From Nannobrachium achirus (taxonomy: Eukaryota; Chordata; Actinopteri; Myctophiformes; Myctophidae): DNA of 64,000 nt. The DNA lies in assembly GCA_963921795.1 (NCBI GenBank), contig OY997640.1, positions 49,936,404 to 50,000,403 of the forward strand, given 5' to 3'. Both the position numbers and the translations under genes were made by a program. Below, one piece after another: positions 15,110 through 26,790 of the stretch. The notes below the pieces were generated by a model. It was not told the DNA's origin and did no database searches. It saw only the letters and a program-made list of their open reading frames with translations. Within the stretch, counting starts at the first letter, position 1; each line of letters opens with the position of its first letter.

Positions 15110-16031
15110 ATGACTACAAGATTGTCATGTAAGACATGTAAGACCTGTGGGTATTCATGATATTCAAGAAGCGAGGATCATGTGACCTCAGACCAAAAGT
15201 ACATTTCCATGACATATAAATACACACAGCGACTGAAATCCAAAGCCCTGTGAGCTGAGGATCCCTTGAGAAGGAGAGGAATGATGTTGGTGAAAATGTG
15301 GAGGATGGCCGGATGCTGACGACATATGAAACGTAAAATAGAACATAAACATAAATATTAGAAGCGCTGGAGTCGATTCCACTTCTACAAATACATTCAA
15401 GACCTTGCGCAAGGTAAATAGGCTATGTTGGAATGGAGATGCTGCTAGTGGTTTCATCACCATAGACAAGAATTAAAGTCGGCGTCGCCTGCCGTATGAA
15501 ATCGCAAAACGAAAATGCTAAATGCAAAACGTACAGGTCATACTGTTTTTTTTTAAGGGGACGTACGTTATACGTCAACAGTACCACATAATAGTGTCAT
15601 AATGTCACTTCAAACATATGAAAGCCTGGAGCCAATTGACAACACTGAAAAGGACCCTAAAAAGAAAAGATCCTATTATCCACTAACAATAAAGGTCAGA
15701 GCTTTAGTCCTTGCCTGGTTGTCCCACATCTTATACTTTAACACCCAGTCACCGTTTGGCCCGAGGCCCCTTTGACCTCTGTTCTTTAAACCTGCCATAC
15801 TCTCCAGTGGAACATAACAAGAAAGGGGGGCTCTGTATGTGCCATCAGTCATGACCAACTGCCTTAAGTCTTTGTGATGCAAACACCCAGGAGATTGACA
15901 GAGAGCAGGAAGATGCCCCTAAAAGATGAGTCAAATCAAAGGAATCCCTGCAAGCCAGACGATGATACCTAGTAATGTTCATGTCTAGCATTGTCAATAA
16001 GCACAAGGTTGAAGTATTGAGTGTTTCCTAC
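15110..16031 (-). other. frem2 intron 2, start
   Basis: On the minus strand this follows the exon 2 donor. No further frem2 exon is recognisable between here and position 1, so intron 2 is at least 16 kb. Confidence 0.6.
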
Positions 16032-16121
16032 CGTTGTCTTCAACTGTAAAGTAGAAGATGTCACTGGTGGCGTTGCTCCCATCAAGCAGGACGTAGCAGA
16101 TCTTCATATCGTCAATGTTAG
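16032..16121 (-). CDS. frem2: frem2 exon 2 (last CSPG repeat, continuation)
   Basis: This 90-base exon encodes [18 protein letters not shown] and on to IFYFTVEDN. It matches the vertebrate FREM2 sequence that directly follows the FTQ motif at the end of exon 1. The acceptor reads CTCTGTCAG before 16121 and the donor is GTAGGA from 16031. Exon 1 ends with the first base of an Ala codon (G) and this exon supplies CT, so phases match. It leaves in phase 1. It completes the twelfth CSPG repeat, before the Calx-beta domains encoded by later exons outside the window. The exon is too short to stand out as an open frame. Splicing is inferred from phase and similarity. Confidence 0.9.
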
Positions 16122-16269
16122 CTGACAGAGAGAGAAAGATTGAGAGATGAGTGTGAGGTGAAGAAGCTCAGAAAGTTTTAGTAAATGAGAAGATTAGCCC
16201 ACTTTTTAACTGGGGTTCAGTTACAACCCTCGGGCTACAATTTATTACAAAGTCGGCACATTTATTTTC

Positions 16270-16770
16270 AAAAGGATCCCTGGGTAATAAGCCTTATATG
16301 CCTTGATACATTATAATTTAAACTAAAAACTAAAATAGAAAAATAAGAAACATCTTTCACTCAATAGGGACAACTCCTGCAAGTTGATAATGTACTTTGT
16401 TTATGTGTGGTGCAGAGCCCAATATATGGAATGAATGCATGTATCAATAAAAAGTATTTAAAATATTGCTTTAATGCTCATATTAAACTACTTACGTTTT
16501 AAGTATATTTTATTAGCACATGCATTAAATTAGGGCTGTACAACACATGCCAAGACCTCATCAACTTGCGACAGGAACGGTCCCTATTGAGTGAAAGATG
16601 TACTATTTCTAAAATGAATAATATATTTGTTTTTTTTTATTTCTAATTTTAGTTACATATGGCAATAAATTAAGGCATATAAGGCTAATATAAGCCTTAT
16701 ATGACTTAATTAATTGCCATATGTAACTAAAATTAGAAATTAAAGCAGCGTAAATATTGTATTCATTTTA
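16270..16770. repeat. Inverted-repeat cluster in frem2 intron 1
   Basis: An outer inverted repeat pairs CATCTTTCACTCAATAGGGA (about 16350) with TCCCTATTGAGTGAAAGATG (about 16600). A separate palindrome at about 16637-16742 has arms of about 45 bases containing AATTTTAGTTACATATGGCA. AT-rich, non-coding, probably one or two MITEs. Confidence 0.7.
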
Positions 16771-17052
16771 GAAATGTATTTTGGCTTTTGCAAAATACAC
16801 TTTTATAGATTTATTTTAATCTATAAAAATGACATGACATAATTACCTACAGTAGTATAATGAACACATTTTGTCTCCATGTATCATTTTATCAAGTTCT
16901 ATAAACTGGTTATGAATGCACTGGAAGAATTTCTATTTTATTTGTTATGGTGCCTTTCATAAAGTTAATGGTTGGCTTCCCCTTTCCCCCATTCTATTTC
17001 ACATTTACTCCTTTTAACTTTTAACCAGCATAAGGTGGGGTACGTAGCTCTC

Positions 17053-17345
17053 TTAAAGGAGTAGGTCGCCCCCAAAATGACTTTTTTTCTATCGATTACT
17101 CACCCCACAGAGACTTCAATAATATTATTTTGTTTTTGTCACATTCCGAAGCCAATAATTTGAGGAGACTCTCCATCCGGAATCAATGGGGGTACATTCA
17201 TTATGGAAATTATTGGATTAGGAATGTGACATAATTATTGGATTAGGAATGTGACATAAACAAAAACATATTGTTGAACTCAATTCTACATGGGGTGAGT
17301 AATCGATAAAAAAAAAGTCAGTTTGGGGGTGACCTACTCCTTTAA
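17053..17345. mobile_element. Palindromic TTAA MITE (Kolobok-like), second copy
   Basis: Same family as 1422-1744: begins AAAGGAGTAGGTCGCCCCCA, ends with the imperfect complement, and has TTAA on both sides. It lies in frem2 intron 1 just after the exon 1 donor. The open frame of exon 1 reads through the donor into this element before stopping, which is not coding. Confidence 0.8.
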
Positions 17346-17411
17346 GCACAGCAATACCTTGCTTAATAGTAATGGATATACTGAGAACAAACAAGAGCAA
17401 TGTTAGCTTAC

Positions 17412-20400
17412 CTTGTGTGAAGGTTGTGATGCTATTGTTACCCTGGGCGGTGTTCATGATGAAGCCATGCAGGGGAGCCTCAGCCACGGTGTACTTCAAG
17501 ACTTTGCGGTGGCTGTCTCTGTCTTCAGACTTAAGGGCCTTGCTGGTGATCAGGAATCCCACATGTCCGGTATGGAGCACCCTTAGTGTGGCGGCAGCCT
17601 TGTTCACCACAATCTGAGGGACCCCGTTATCCACTGTGTTAATGTGAATGGTCATCATCTGGGGCTTGCGTGTTTCGTAGATGGTGTCAGGGTAGACGTA
17701 GAAGGAGTTGTGTGTGCCATCTGTGACTGTGAAGGAAAAACTATCCTCATTGGTCTCTGTGCCGTCATGCTTATACGTGATGAGGTTCTCATTCAGGTCT
17801 TGCTTGGTGAATGTGGTGATCGGTTGGGTGTTGTTGAAAAGCAGCTGCCCGTGGACTGGCACTTGGGTGACTACGAAGCGTAGCAGGTTGTCAGGTGTAT
17901 CACGATCCTCTACCGTCAATTCGAATGGCGTGATGAGTTTGGTTTCTCCCTCTCCCACGTATAATTTGCTGATGGTCAAGACAGGTTTTTTATTGTCTAC
18001 ATCAGTGATGGACACTCTGAATGTACGGAAGACTGGATTGTAACCATCAGTAACTTCAAACTCGAAGCTGTCCATCTTCATCTCATCGTCAGAGGTATGG
18101 ATGTAGTAGATCTTGTTGCCAGCGAGCTGCATTTGAGTGAAGGTGGAGATGGGAACACCTGGGAAGTCAGTGCACTCCAGATGACCCCTGCTGGGTGCTC
18201 GTGTGATGCTGAAGGTGAGGTATTCATCAGGACTGTTGATGTCAGTGGTGCTGAGCAGGTCAGTAGTAAGAGTTACTTTTCCTCCTTCTTTGAGAGTCAC
18301 ACCTTTGTTGATGACATCTGGGAAGACCATGTCAATGCTTCCAATGTTGATGTAGAAGTAGCGGTCAATGAGAGGGTTGATGCCGTCTGTGACATCAAAC
18401 TTCAGCAAGTCACGGATTCCCTCTTGACCAGTGTGCACATACTGAATGAGCTGTTTGTCAATATCATCCTGTGTGAAGTTCATCCCAATGGTGATATTGC
18501 CCAAAACATTCCCAAACTTGGAGATGCGCTGAAGGTAGCCTTGGCTTGGGCCATAGCGTACAATGTATGTCGACTCTTTGTCTTCAGAGTCAAGGTCTGT
18601 GGCCTTCAAAACCTTGTTACTGATTATTTTGGTCTCGCCAATCTCAACTTCAAGTCCATCGTTTATTGTCATTCTTGGTGTCTCGTCATCAACAGGAATA
18701 ACCATGATGATAACCTTCTTTTCCACAGTGTGCATCCCATCTGAAAGCTTGATTTCAAAGCTGTCCTCCTTGGTCTCAGAGTCATCATGTTCATACACAA
18801 TGTTAGATGCCTCCTTGATTTGTTCCAGATTGAATTTATCAACTGGGAGTGTGCCAGTGTTGAGCTGCTGTACTATTGTGCCATGCTCAGGGTACTTGAT
18901 GATCTCAAAGTCCAGCTCATCCCCGGGGATATCAGCATCAGCTGCATTCAGGATGGGCGTGTCAATGACCAGACTCATGCCTTCCATCACTACAAACTCG
19001 CGGATGAAAATCTCAGGTTTTTCATCATTAGCTGGAATGATAACAATGGGGAAGAAGTGGCGCTCCGAGAAGTTGATACCATCTGAACAGCGGAAGGTGA
19101 AGCGATCTTCAACAGGTTCCACACCTTTGTGGATGCTCTGGACATAGTAGATATGGCCAAGGCCAATGTCCTTGATGCTAAAGGCAGTGATGGCCGTGCC
19201 TGCCCTGGACTTCTCAGAGCCTGGGGCTGGTGCGATATTCTCCACGTAGCCAGATGTTGGCTGGACGATGATGGTGCACAAAATGTCCTCATTGTCTGTG
19301 TCGATATCCTCAGCCTGGATGTGCTCCGGAGTAATGACATTCTTCTCTCCTTCAATCACCACAAACTGCTCTCCAACACTGACAATTGGTGGGATACTGT
19401 CAAGGGGGAGGATGGTAACGTGAACCCTCACACCTTGAACCTTGTTTCCCCCGACAACCCATTGGTCCGACATATCAGACAGGGTGAGGTTGAAGGAGTC
19501 ATGTTCCTTAATTGGTCCAATTTCACCTGATGTGTGGGCATACACCACCACCCCATTGATAAGGTCCTGCTGAGTGAATCTCTCAGCAGGGGCCCCGTTT
19601 ACTAGGATCTCCCCCAGCCTGGGAGGCTCCTCAACGATGAAAGTGAGCATGAGGTCATCTGTGTCTTCGTCGCGACCCTGAATGACATTGGTCGTAATTT
19701 CTGTTGCTCCATTCTCCAACACATCGATGGCGGACCCTAGCAGGCCAGCCGGAAGCATAAGAGTGGGGGCCTCATCATCGACAGGTTCAATGGCAATCTT
19801 AATAATGATGGGCACCTCATGGAAGCCATCACTTACATCAACCTTGATGGTATCACTGAGGGATTCCTCTCCACTATGAATGTAAGTCAGATGGCCATTT
19901 TCTATGTCTTCCAGCACAAATGTATCACCGTTTGACATGGCAATACCTAAATACTGAATTTGCCCAAAGCGGGGAATCTGGGTCACTGTGAACTCAATAT
20001 TTTGATCCTCAGTATCCTGGTCAGTGGCATGCAGCTCTGTCTTAGTGATGACATAAGAGCTTCTCTCTAGAACAGTGAACCCAGTGTTGGTAATTACGGG
20101 GGGTTTGTTGTCAACAGGCTGTAAAAAAATGGTGAATAGCCCATCTACTGAGTTACCAGCAGTGTCTTCCACAAGGAATGTGAACTGAAGAACTTTTGGA
20201 GTGATGCCCAGTTCCTGGTCAGGGGGCTTGTAAGCCACTTTGTGGTGATTGACCTGGGCCTGTGTGAACTCGGAAATGGCAATGTCAGGGCTGTCAATCA
20301 GAACAATGTCACCCAGAGGGGCTGGGTTGTTCTCATCCGTGTCTGTGGGGGATTTTATGACTGTATACTTCAGGTCTCTGTCATCTGAATCCAGATCGGT

Positions 20401-22432
20401 ATAACGCAACAATTTCTTTTTGAAGTGTGTTAGCTCATACTCCTGCACTGTCATGTGAAGGGTGGTGCCCGGATAGAGCTCTGGGGGGATGTCATCGACA
20501 GGGTGGATTTTGATGGTGAAAACATGTTCACCTGACTGGTTTGGGGGATCATTATCATCTTGCACCCGGAATACAAACTGGTCATTTACAGTAGTGGTGC
20601 TGTGGGGTCCGATGTGACGGTAGAAGAGCTTTCCATCCAGAATATCTTGCTGAAACCACTCGGTCACCACCTGCTCAAACATCTCATCTGTCTCACTGAA
20701 CTTCCAGAGAGAGGGGTCAGAGGGAGGCTCAACTTGCCTGAGAAGCAGCTCACCCACAGTTGAGTAGGGGGCTTCCAGAATGAATTTAATGGTAGAGTCT
20801 TCTGAATCAATATCGGTCGCACTCAGAATAAATGGGGAGAGCTGCATAACCTCATTTTTAAACAGCACCAGGCCAGTGTTGGCATTGATAATGGGGGGCT
20901 CGTCATCTGTGGGGGCAATAGTGATGGGGAACAAAAACTCCACTTCGTTCTTGCCGTCTGTCATTCTGAAAATAATATTGTCACTGTAGGTGTCACTGCC
21001 ATCATGCTGGTACACTACAATGCCAGCATCCAAATCAGCAGGAGTGAAGAATTTCCTACGGCTGCCAAGCACGGTTAGCTCTCCGTGTTTTAAGCCATCT
21101 ACAACAGTAATTTGTACGTCCTCAAGGTTATCCTCATCACTGATCTCTAAATTCTGGGAGCTGGACAGAGCTCTGGACTGCCCTTCAAACAATAGCTGCC
21201 CTGTGTTTTTGGTCGCCACAGGGGCCAAGGTATTCATAGGCTTCACCACTATCATAAAAGCAAAGGGATCAGACACAGCTCCATCGGTGTCTACGATTTC
21301 AAACTCAAGCTGGAAAATCCTCTCCACCTCCGAGTCCTCTGAGGGAGGCTTGTAAGCTATTTTAAGGTCTTTAATGTCTCTCTGATAGAAGGAGGTGATG
21401 GGCAGGTTCTGATCATCTGTGCTGATGATGTAGCCCTGGTTATAGCCCAGAGGTGAAGTAATGTTGAAGATTAAATCATCTGGATCGGATTCAACATCCT
21501 CAGCGGCAAGCATATCACTCGTTATAGCTGTCATCACAAATTGATCAATCTCATCATCATCATAGCTACGAAGCTGGGCTTAGGGGCAGTGTTCTCCGTG
21601 CCCTCTCTTATTCTAACCATCATCTGGAAATGCTCTTGCATTATGTATTGCCCTCATTGTCCTGCAGCTCTACCATCATTGGAACATAGTCTCTATTGGT
21701 GACTTGGTCGTTGCAGTGTGCTTGTAGCGAATGCCCTGCTTAACAAACTCATCACAGTCAATCATCTGGCCATTGGGGGGGTTATTCAAAAGTGTGCCAT
21801 ACCTGGGGAGTCCTCCGGCGCCAACCAGAGTGGTCATCTTACACTGGGTCACACCGTCCTCGTAGGAAAACTCCAGACCTTTTTGTCAATGGGGTTGCTG
21901 TCGCTGTTAAGTTTCTCCACACTGAGTGGCATATTCCTGGTGAGGATCTCGAGCTGCTGGAATACCACCTCCACCTCAAGCATGAAGGGGATGATGACGG
22001 TGTCCGTATGGGAGTCATAGCGCAGCTGGAGCTTTACCCGATCCTTGCTGGGACTCCGGGAGCCAAAGTGAGTGTATTTCACCTCATCAGCTCCGAATGC
22101 ACAGGGGAACTTTTTGGGGCTCAGCATTCCAGGTTGCTGGGCCAGCGGGTCATTGTCCAGAACAGTGATGTGACACCGGTCACCAGGCTGCACCTCGGTC
22201 ACCAGGTCATTGACAGGGTCCAAATACACAGACCTCCCAAAGGGAACCCTAATTCCATTGTTGGCGATGATGATGTTGTCTTCATCAGGTCCAGTCCTAT
22301 GGCGATAAAGAAAGCCGGGTCAAAGGGCTCTGCATCCACTGAAGCAAAGAAGCCCAGAGCAAAAGTAACAAGGAGACATCTGAAAAGCCCCCGTGTTTGA
22401 CAGATCCCTGAGCTTTGCAGACAACCAGCCAT
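17412..22432 (-). CDS. frem2: FRAS1-related extracellular matrix protein 2, giant exon 1
   Basis: FREM2 is a secreted/membrane protein of epithelial basement membranes that acts with FRAS1 and FREM1 in epidermal-dermal adhesion. The start at 22432 has G at -3 and +4 and gives a signal peptide ([19 protein letters not shown], then [15 protein letters not shown]). The N-terminal region contains [15 protein letters not shown] and QPGDRC. About twelve CSPG repeats follow, with motifs such as [14 protein letters not shown] and [27 protein letters not shown] and [18 protein letters not shown] are almost identical to mammalian FREM2. The donor is GTAAGC after 17412. From 21550 to the donor the frame is open without a break. 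In the first 900 bases five single-base shifts occur (near 22288, 21880, 21696, 21642, 21550), each explained by one missing base. Adding five bases gives 1675 codons plus one base, exactly the phase needed for exon 2. The frem2a/frem2b paralogue is not determined. Confidence 0.95.
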
Positions 22433-22521
22433 GTCCGCTGCTAGTTGTCTTGCAATTTGTTTTAGGAGTCAGCAGAAATAGACAGACTCCTCTCCCCAAA
22501 ATAAATAAAATAGTCTCTTGT
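22433..22521 (-). other. frem2 5' flank or 5'UTR
   Basis: This short stretch lies between the frem2 start codon and the assembly gap. The promoter and any further 5'UTR are probably within or beyond the gap. No TATA or other core motif can be claimed. Confidence 0.4.
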
Positions 22522-22721
22522 NNNNNNNNNNNNNNNNNNNNNNNNNNNNNNNNNNNNNNNNNNNNNNNNNNNNNNNNNNNNNNNNNNNNNNNNNNNNNNN
22601 NNNNNNNNNNNNNNNNNNNNNNNNNNNNNNNNNNNNNNNNNNNNNNNNNNNNNNNNNNNNNNNNNNNNNNNNNNNNNNNNNNNNNNNNNNNNNNNNNNNN
22701 NNNNNNNNNNNNNNNNNNNNN
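22522..22721. other. Assembly gap (200 N)
   Basis: Exactly 200 N, the usual placeholder length for a gap of unknown size. GT- and G-rich tracts flank its upper side and frem2 exon 1 its lower side. Confidence 0.99.
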
Positions 22722-22769
22722 GTTAAGGGAGGGGCGCTGTTGTTCAGGCCATGCACAATCACACACAAA

Positions 22770-23158
22770 CCCACACACACACACACACACACACACGGGG
22801 GGGTGGGGTGGGGGGGGGGGGGTGTGTGTGTGTGTGCAGGCGGGCGGGCGGGCGGGGGGGGGGGGGGGGGGGGGGGTTCTGGCCCTGTTAACTGTGAAGT
22901 CCGTTTGTCACTTTCACAAATCGTATGCTGTATATTAGCATTTTTATGGTGTATCTATATCTATTCTGCATCTAGCTTGAGGCGTTTCTCCTCAGTGGCT
23001 GGAGCAATTGATCTGAAATCGCATCACCATTAGCATATGAACACACCTAACATAACTGTGATGCTGTATATTAGCATTTTTATGGTGTATCTATATCTAT
23101 TCTGCATCTAGCTTGAGGCATATCTATTCTGCATCTAGCATGAGGCAACATGTTTAAC

Positions 23159-23240
<82 letters not shown>
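22770..23240. repeat. Duplicated segment with (GT)n and long G runs
   Basis: A unit consisting of a GT/G-run tract, CTGGCCCTGTTA and then GCTGTATATTAGCATTTTTA with TCTGCATCTAGCTTGAGG is present as a partial direct duplication. The shared 57-base part is at about 22927 and again at about 23063. G runs are at 22855-22876 and 23199-23240 (about 42 G). Confidence 0.85.
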
Positions 23241-23242
<2 letters not shown>

Positions 23243-23660
23243 GTCTGGCCCTGTTACAGATTTTGTCCAAAATCATGCAGATCGGTACACAGTATCTCTG
23301 TAGCCATTAAACGAAACGGGTATTTCTTACATTGATGCTCCTACATATTATCATGCAAGCACCAGTTAAAGTTACTTTCCATCCCTCATATACTGTGTGC
23401 ACATGTGCACATCCCATAACCCACACACTGCACATCATTTCAGAGCTCATATCTTTGAACGGGTAAGGACTAGTTTAGAACAAACAATCTGAGTGAAATA
23501 CAACACAATTTGTTTGTCCAGATGATGCTTTAAAGCATCTAATTTAGATAAAGTGAACTGGGTAGCCAGGATGAGACTCTTTCTTTTAAACCACAACTTA
23601 GGCCAATCACCAGCACAGAGAAATGAAACAATAAAGAGTGGCATCTTAATATGTGACCTC
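23241..23660. other. Intergenic sequence, no gene seen
   Basis: No supportable exon or repeat boundary was seen. Confidence 0.5.
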
Positions 23661-23662
23661 CC

Positions 23663-23705
23663 TGACAAGTGCCAATCTCGAACTTGTAGATCTGCTATTT
23701 TTGAA
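23663..23705. repeat. Mini-palindrome copy 4 (right half)
   Basis: Only the right arm GAACTTGTAGATCTGCTATT is intact; the left arm is reduced to a short GACAAGT remnant. Confidence 0.6.
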
Positions 23706-24079
23706 AAATCGTGAAAATGTGTGCAAGTCTTTGAATATTTCAAATCCTTCAAAGTTTTTTTTTTTAAACCTATGTTTCTATGTCAGTGGTGCTCAAACTT
23801 GTTCATGTGAAGGACCCCCAAAATTATATTTGGCCACAGACCCCCCCCATCTCAAATTATTTAGTTCCAGGGACACCCCAAAAGCAAAATTTGAGTTACA
23901 AATGTTTGCTTAAAAATACATAGACCGGTTTCTTGTTTACAAACAATGAGACTAAATGCACAGCTGAATGTATCATGTAATCAATTCCCACCAATCCCCA
24001 AACCTGTTGTTTTGGGGAGCGCTGCATGGTTTCTATTTATTGGCTAATATTCAAAGCTTTGCACACATTTTCACAACTT

Positions 24080-24143
24080 TTCAAAAATAGCAGATCTACA
24101 AGCTGGTGCCGCGCTGTGAGATTGTATATCTGCTATTTTTCAA
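24080..24143. repeat. Mini-palindrome copy 5
   Basis: Left TCAAAAATAGCAGATCTACA, right TTGTATATCTGCTATTTTTC. Outer complement TCAAAAATAG/CTATTTTTCA is specific to this copy group. Confidence 0.75.
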
Positions 24144-24233
24144 TATCTAAAGAATAAAAATAAGTAAGCCCTCCCCTCCACCTTGGGCCCTAGACGTAAC
24201 TCAGTCCCACTTTTCCCCTCTGTGACGCCCCTG

Positions 24234-24669
24234 CAAACAGGTGTAGGCTATGGCGTAGAGAGGAAGAGACACCATTTCGATGTGAAACAGGCTTACCTTT
24301 TTAAGGCTACATTATTATTTAGCATGCTATAGGTATTAGTAATAGTATTACGTTTATTTGCACACAGAAAGTGAGACAATTGATTAAAAAAAAAGTGACA
24401 CAATTATAAAAGTGAAAGGGGAGCATTTTGTGCAGGAAATATCCAACAAAGAGAAAAACATGAAGCAAGGATAAGCATAAAAGCAATGCTTACGGAAAGT
24501 AAAAAGTCCGTTAATTTGTGACAGCTGCGTCCAATGCTCTCGACAGTCGATGGATGATGAATAATGAACTTGAGGTGCTGATTAAACCGGCAAGAATCAA
24601 CATTAATGCGAGTAGCGTACGTTTAAAATGACGTTGTGTTTGTTTACAAAAGCCAGCTCTTCCGAGCAG
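24234..24669. other. Intergenic sequence, no gene seen
   Basis: No exon, RNA gene or bounded repeat is supportable. Confidence 0.5.
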
Positions 24670-25151
24670 CAGTGGTGGAAAAAGTAGCCTAGCAAGTCCT
24701 ACAAGTGGGAATTCAAAATGTATTCTAGCTCCTGGCTACTTGAGTAAGTATTGGCATCAAAAGGTAGGCCTACTTCAATTACCAAAAGTAAATAGAAAGT
24801 AGGCTACTCATTTAGCAGAATGTCCCATTTCAAGTTTTCAAATGTATAAATCTTTTGAAAATAGCAGTAGGCCTACAGCTCACTTTGGCCGAAATGTATA
24901 CTGGGCTGAAGTGGTTAATATATGTTTTGAAATAATCTACAAAGTAGCCTAACTAGTAACTAAATGCTTTCAAATAAATGTGGAGTAAAAGTAAAATATT
25001 TGCATCCAAGATGTAGGCCTAGTGGAGTAGAAGAAGTAAAAGTATTGGAGTAGAAGTAAAAGTATTGGAGTAAGTAAAAGTATTGGAAATTGGAAATGCT
25101 CAAGTATGCTACAGTACTTAAGTAAATGTACTTTGTTACTTTACATCACTG
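24670..25151. mobile_element. AGTACT-rich hAT-type MITE
   Basis: Begins CAGTGGTGGAAAAAGTAGCC and ends TACTTTACATCACTG, with the AAGTAAAAGTATTGGAG motifs of the family at 9805. No convincing target duplication remains. A degraded mini-palindrome (GAAAATAGCAGTAGGCCTAC) sits at about 24853-24895. Confidence 0.7.
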
Positions 25152-25622
25152 GACACTTAATTGGACAGCGGTCTGTGAGCAGTAAATGTAGCCTACTCAC
25201 ATCTAAGTACAAAAAATTGGAAATACTCGAGTAATAGTTTAAAAAAAATCCTCAAAATTGTACAGTACAGTAGCCTACTTGAGATTGAGCACACAGGCGG
25301 TCATTGTGCTGCTTAAAAATAACATACAGATGAATTCAAGGGCAAATATTTACAAATCAGAAACAAGTAACCTTGCTGGGTAATAATCAACTTTATCTTA
25401 ACGAATAAAATGCCATTTTAGACAATTTTATGGTAGAGTAGGCCTATATTGTCTTCTTAATACAATATAAACGTCTGCAGTGGTTGGATCATTACTCTTC
25501 CCTTGAGAAACATAGACTATTGTATAGAACATACTGTACAGCAGTGGTTCTCAACCTTTTCAGGCCGCGACCCCCAAAATAATCAGATTTGAGGCATTAC
25601 ATTTTGTATAACACGGTTCTAT

Positions 25623-25685
25623 TGTGAAAATAGCAGATCTACATGCTCACAACTCCTTGCAACGCGAGGCGTTGTGGCGAGTATT
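25623..25685. repeat. Mini-palindrome copy 6
   Basis: Left arm GTGAAAATAGCAGATCTACA; centre CTCACAACTCC and GGCGTTGTGGCGAG. The right arm is degraded. Nested in the hAT MITE at 25542. Confidence 0.65.
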
Positions 25686-25782
25686 AAAAAGTCCTTAAAT
25701 TGTCACTTTAGAAATGTGCTATCCACGAGTTTCCAACGCCCCATAGTGCATTGCGCAAACGTCTGCATCGAGGTTCCGCCGC

Positions 25783-25845
25783 CGATTTACAAGCTCACAA
25801 CGGGTTGCATCTGCGACGCGACGTGAGCTTGTATGTCTGCTGTTA
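25783..25845. repeat. Mini-palindrome copy 7
   Basis: GATTTACAAGCTCACAACGG on the left, CGACGTGAGCTTGTATGTCT on the right. Second copy within the same hAT MITE. Confidence 0.7.
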
Positions 25846-26050
25846 AACCCGGAAGTTTGGTCCTGATAGTCTCCAGTAAACCCCCGGGGAAACTTGTGGA
25901 TATGCTTAAACGTTATGTTGGTTTGTTTGTTGAGTGAGGAAAACAATGTTGCACATTAAGTTAATCATCTGGGGACCCCCCAAAATAATTTGGGGACCCC
26001 CTGGGGGTCGGGGGGTCCCGACCCACAGGTTGAGAACCACTGCTGTAGAG

Positions 26051-26361
26051 TACTGGTTGACATGTAACCTTGTCTAAGTCAAATATCTCCCTGTTCTGGG
26101 CAGGTCGTCACTTCCACAACTGATGAAGTCAAGTAGAAGACGGCTCAAGGTAGGAACCTTGTTTTTCCTTCGCCGCTGCTGCTTAATGTGTTGTATGCTG
26201 TGTGCTAAAGTGATTCAAGCTGCTGCTGTGCTGTCATTTTCAGACCCAACCGACTGGGTGGTAATGAAACATGTGAGAAACAGTGACTGTTTGTGGATCT
26301 GTGTCTGTTGTCTTGTGGCTGGAGGTTGTGACTGAAGTTGAATGTTGTGACAGGTTGGCTG
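26051..26361. other. Intergenic sequence, no gene seen
   Basis: No supportable exon or RNA gene was seen. Confidence 0.5.
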
Positions 26362-26697
26362 CAGGGACGTGCAGAGAACATTAGAGAGGCAGGGGCTGAC
26401 ATTTCTAAAAGGGCCTTTTGGTGGAAATATCGAAAATAGTCGACCTCCAAGCTCGCAACGCGTCGCGCTGCGACACATTGTGTAGACGTGATTTCTACAC
26501 AGAGGGCAATTCTTTCAGAATAAGATGCTGTGTTCAAGTTCAGGAGAGTTTGCCTTCATGTATGGCATGGAAAGGGGGGCATTTGCATTTCTTTCACTTA
26601 GTAAAAACTGCATTCATGGTCTGGAGAGAGGGCACTTTTTACAGATAAAAGGGCAGGGGCTCAAGCCCCCTTTGATGTCTATGTGTGCACGTGCCTG
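26362..26697. mobile_element. hAT-like MITE (CAGGGACGTGC family)
   Basis: Left end CAGGGACGTGCAGAG, right end TGTGTGCACGTGCCTG, with GGCAGGGGCT and its GGCAGGGGCTCAAGCCCCC partner just inside. It resembles a common teleost hAT MITE. The flanking 8-mers GTTGGCTG and GTTCATGG are too different to call a target duplication. Carries a mini-palindrome at 26430-26492. Confidence 0.6.
26430..26492. repeat. Mini-palindrome copy 8
   Basis: Left CGAAAATAGTCGACCTCCAA, centre GCAACGCGTCGCGCTGCG, right ACATTGTGTAGACGTGATTT. Diverged, but the order of blocks is preserved. Confidence 0.6.
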
Positions 26698-26749
26698 GTT
26701 CATGGCATCTGTGCCATTTTAGATTTTAAGCGTTGGCTACTTAAAAATA

Positions 26750-26790
26750 GCAATATACAAGCTCACAGCGCGTCATTAGCATTTCTTTTT
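26750..26790. repeat. Mini-palindrome copy 9 (left half)
   Basis: TTAAAAATAGCAATATACAA followed by GCTCACAGCGCG; the right arm is missing. Confidence 0.5.

Larger units (their letters stand above)
23663..24233 (-). mobile_element. hAT-type MITE, CAGGGG family, truncated copy
   Basis: Shares the GGACCCCCAAAAT segment, the TTGGGCCCTAG motif and the right end CTGTGACGCCCCTG with the complete copy at 30686-31146. The left end is missing. Contains two mini-palindromes, one a half copy (23663-23705) and one nearly whole (24080-24143). Confidence 0.75.
25534..26050. mobile_element. hAT-type MITE (CAGTGGTTCTCAACC family)
   Basis: Terminal inverted repeats CAGTGGTTCTCAACC (25542) and GGTTGAGAACCACTG (ending 26042) are flanked by CTGTACAG (25534-25541) and CTGTAGAG (26043-26050), an 8-bp target duplication with one mismatch. 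GACCCCCCAAAATAAT-type repeats lie inside both ends. Two mini-palindromes are nested inside. Confidence 0.88.

Noticed and set aside
17218-17411. C-terminal extension of the frem2 exon 1 frame past the donor
   Set aside because: It reads through a consensus GTAAGC donor into a palindromic MITE; the true continuation is exon 2 at 16121.
17372-22400. Plus-strand open frames opposite frem2 exon 1
   Set aside because: Shadows of the conserved minus-strand CSPG coding sequence; no similarity or splice logic of their own.
21540-22432. frem2 as a pseudogene, or a short intron in the 5' part of exon 1
   Set aside because: Coding similarity is continuous on both sides of every break with only one base missing each time; no splice sites are needed.
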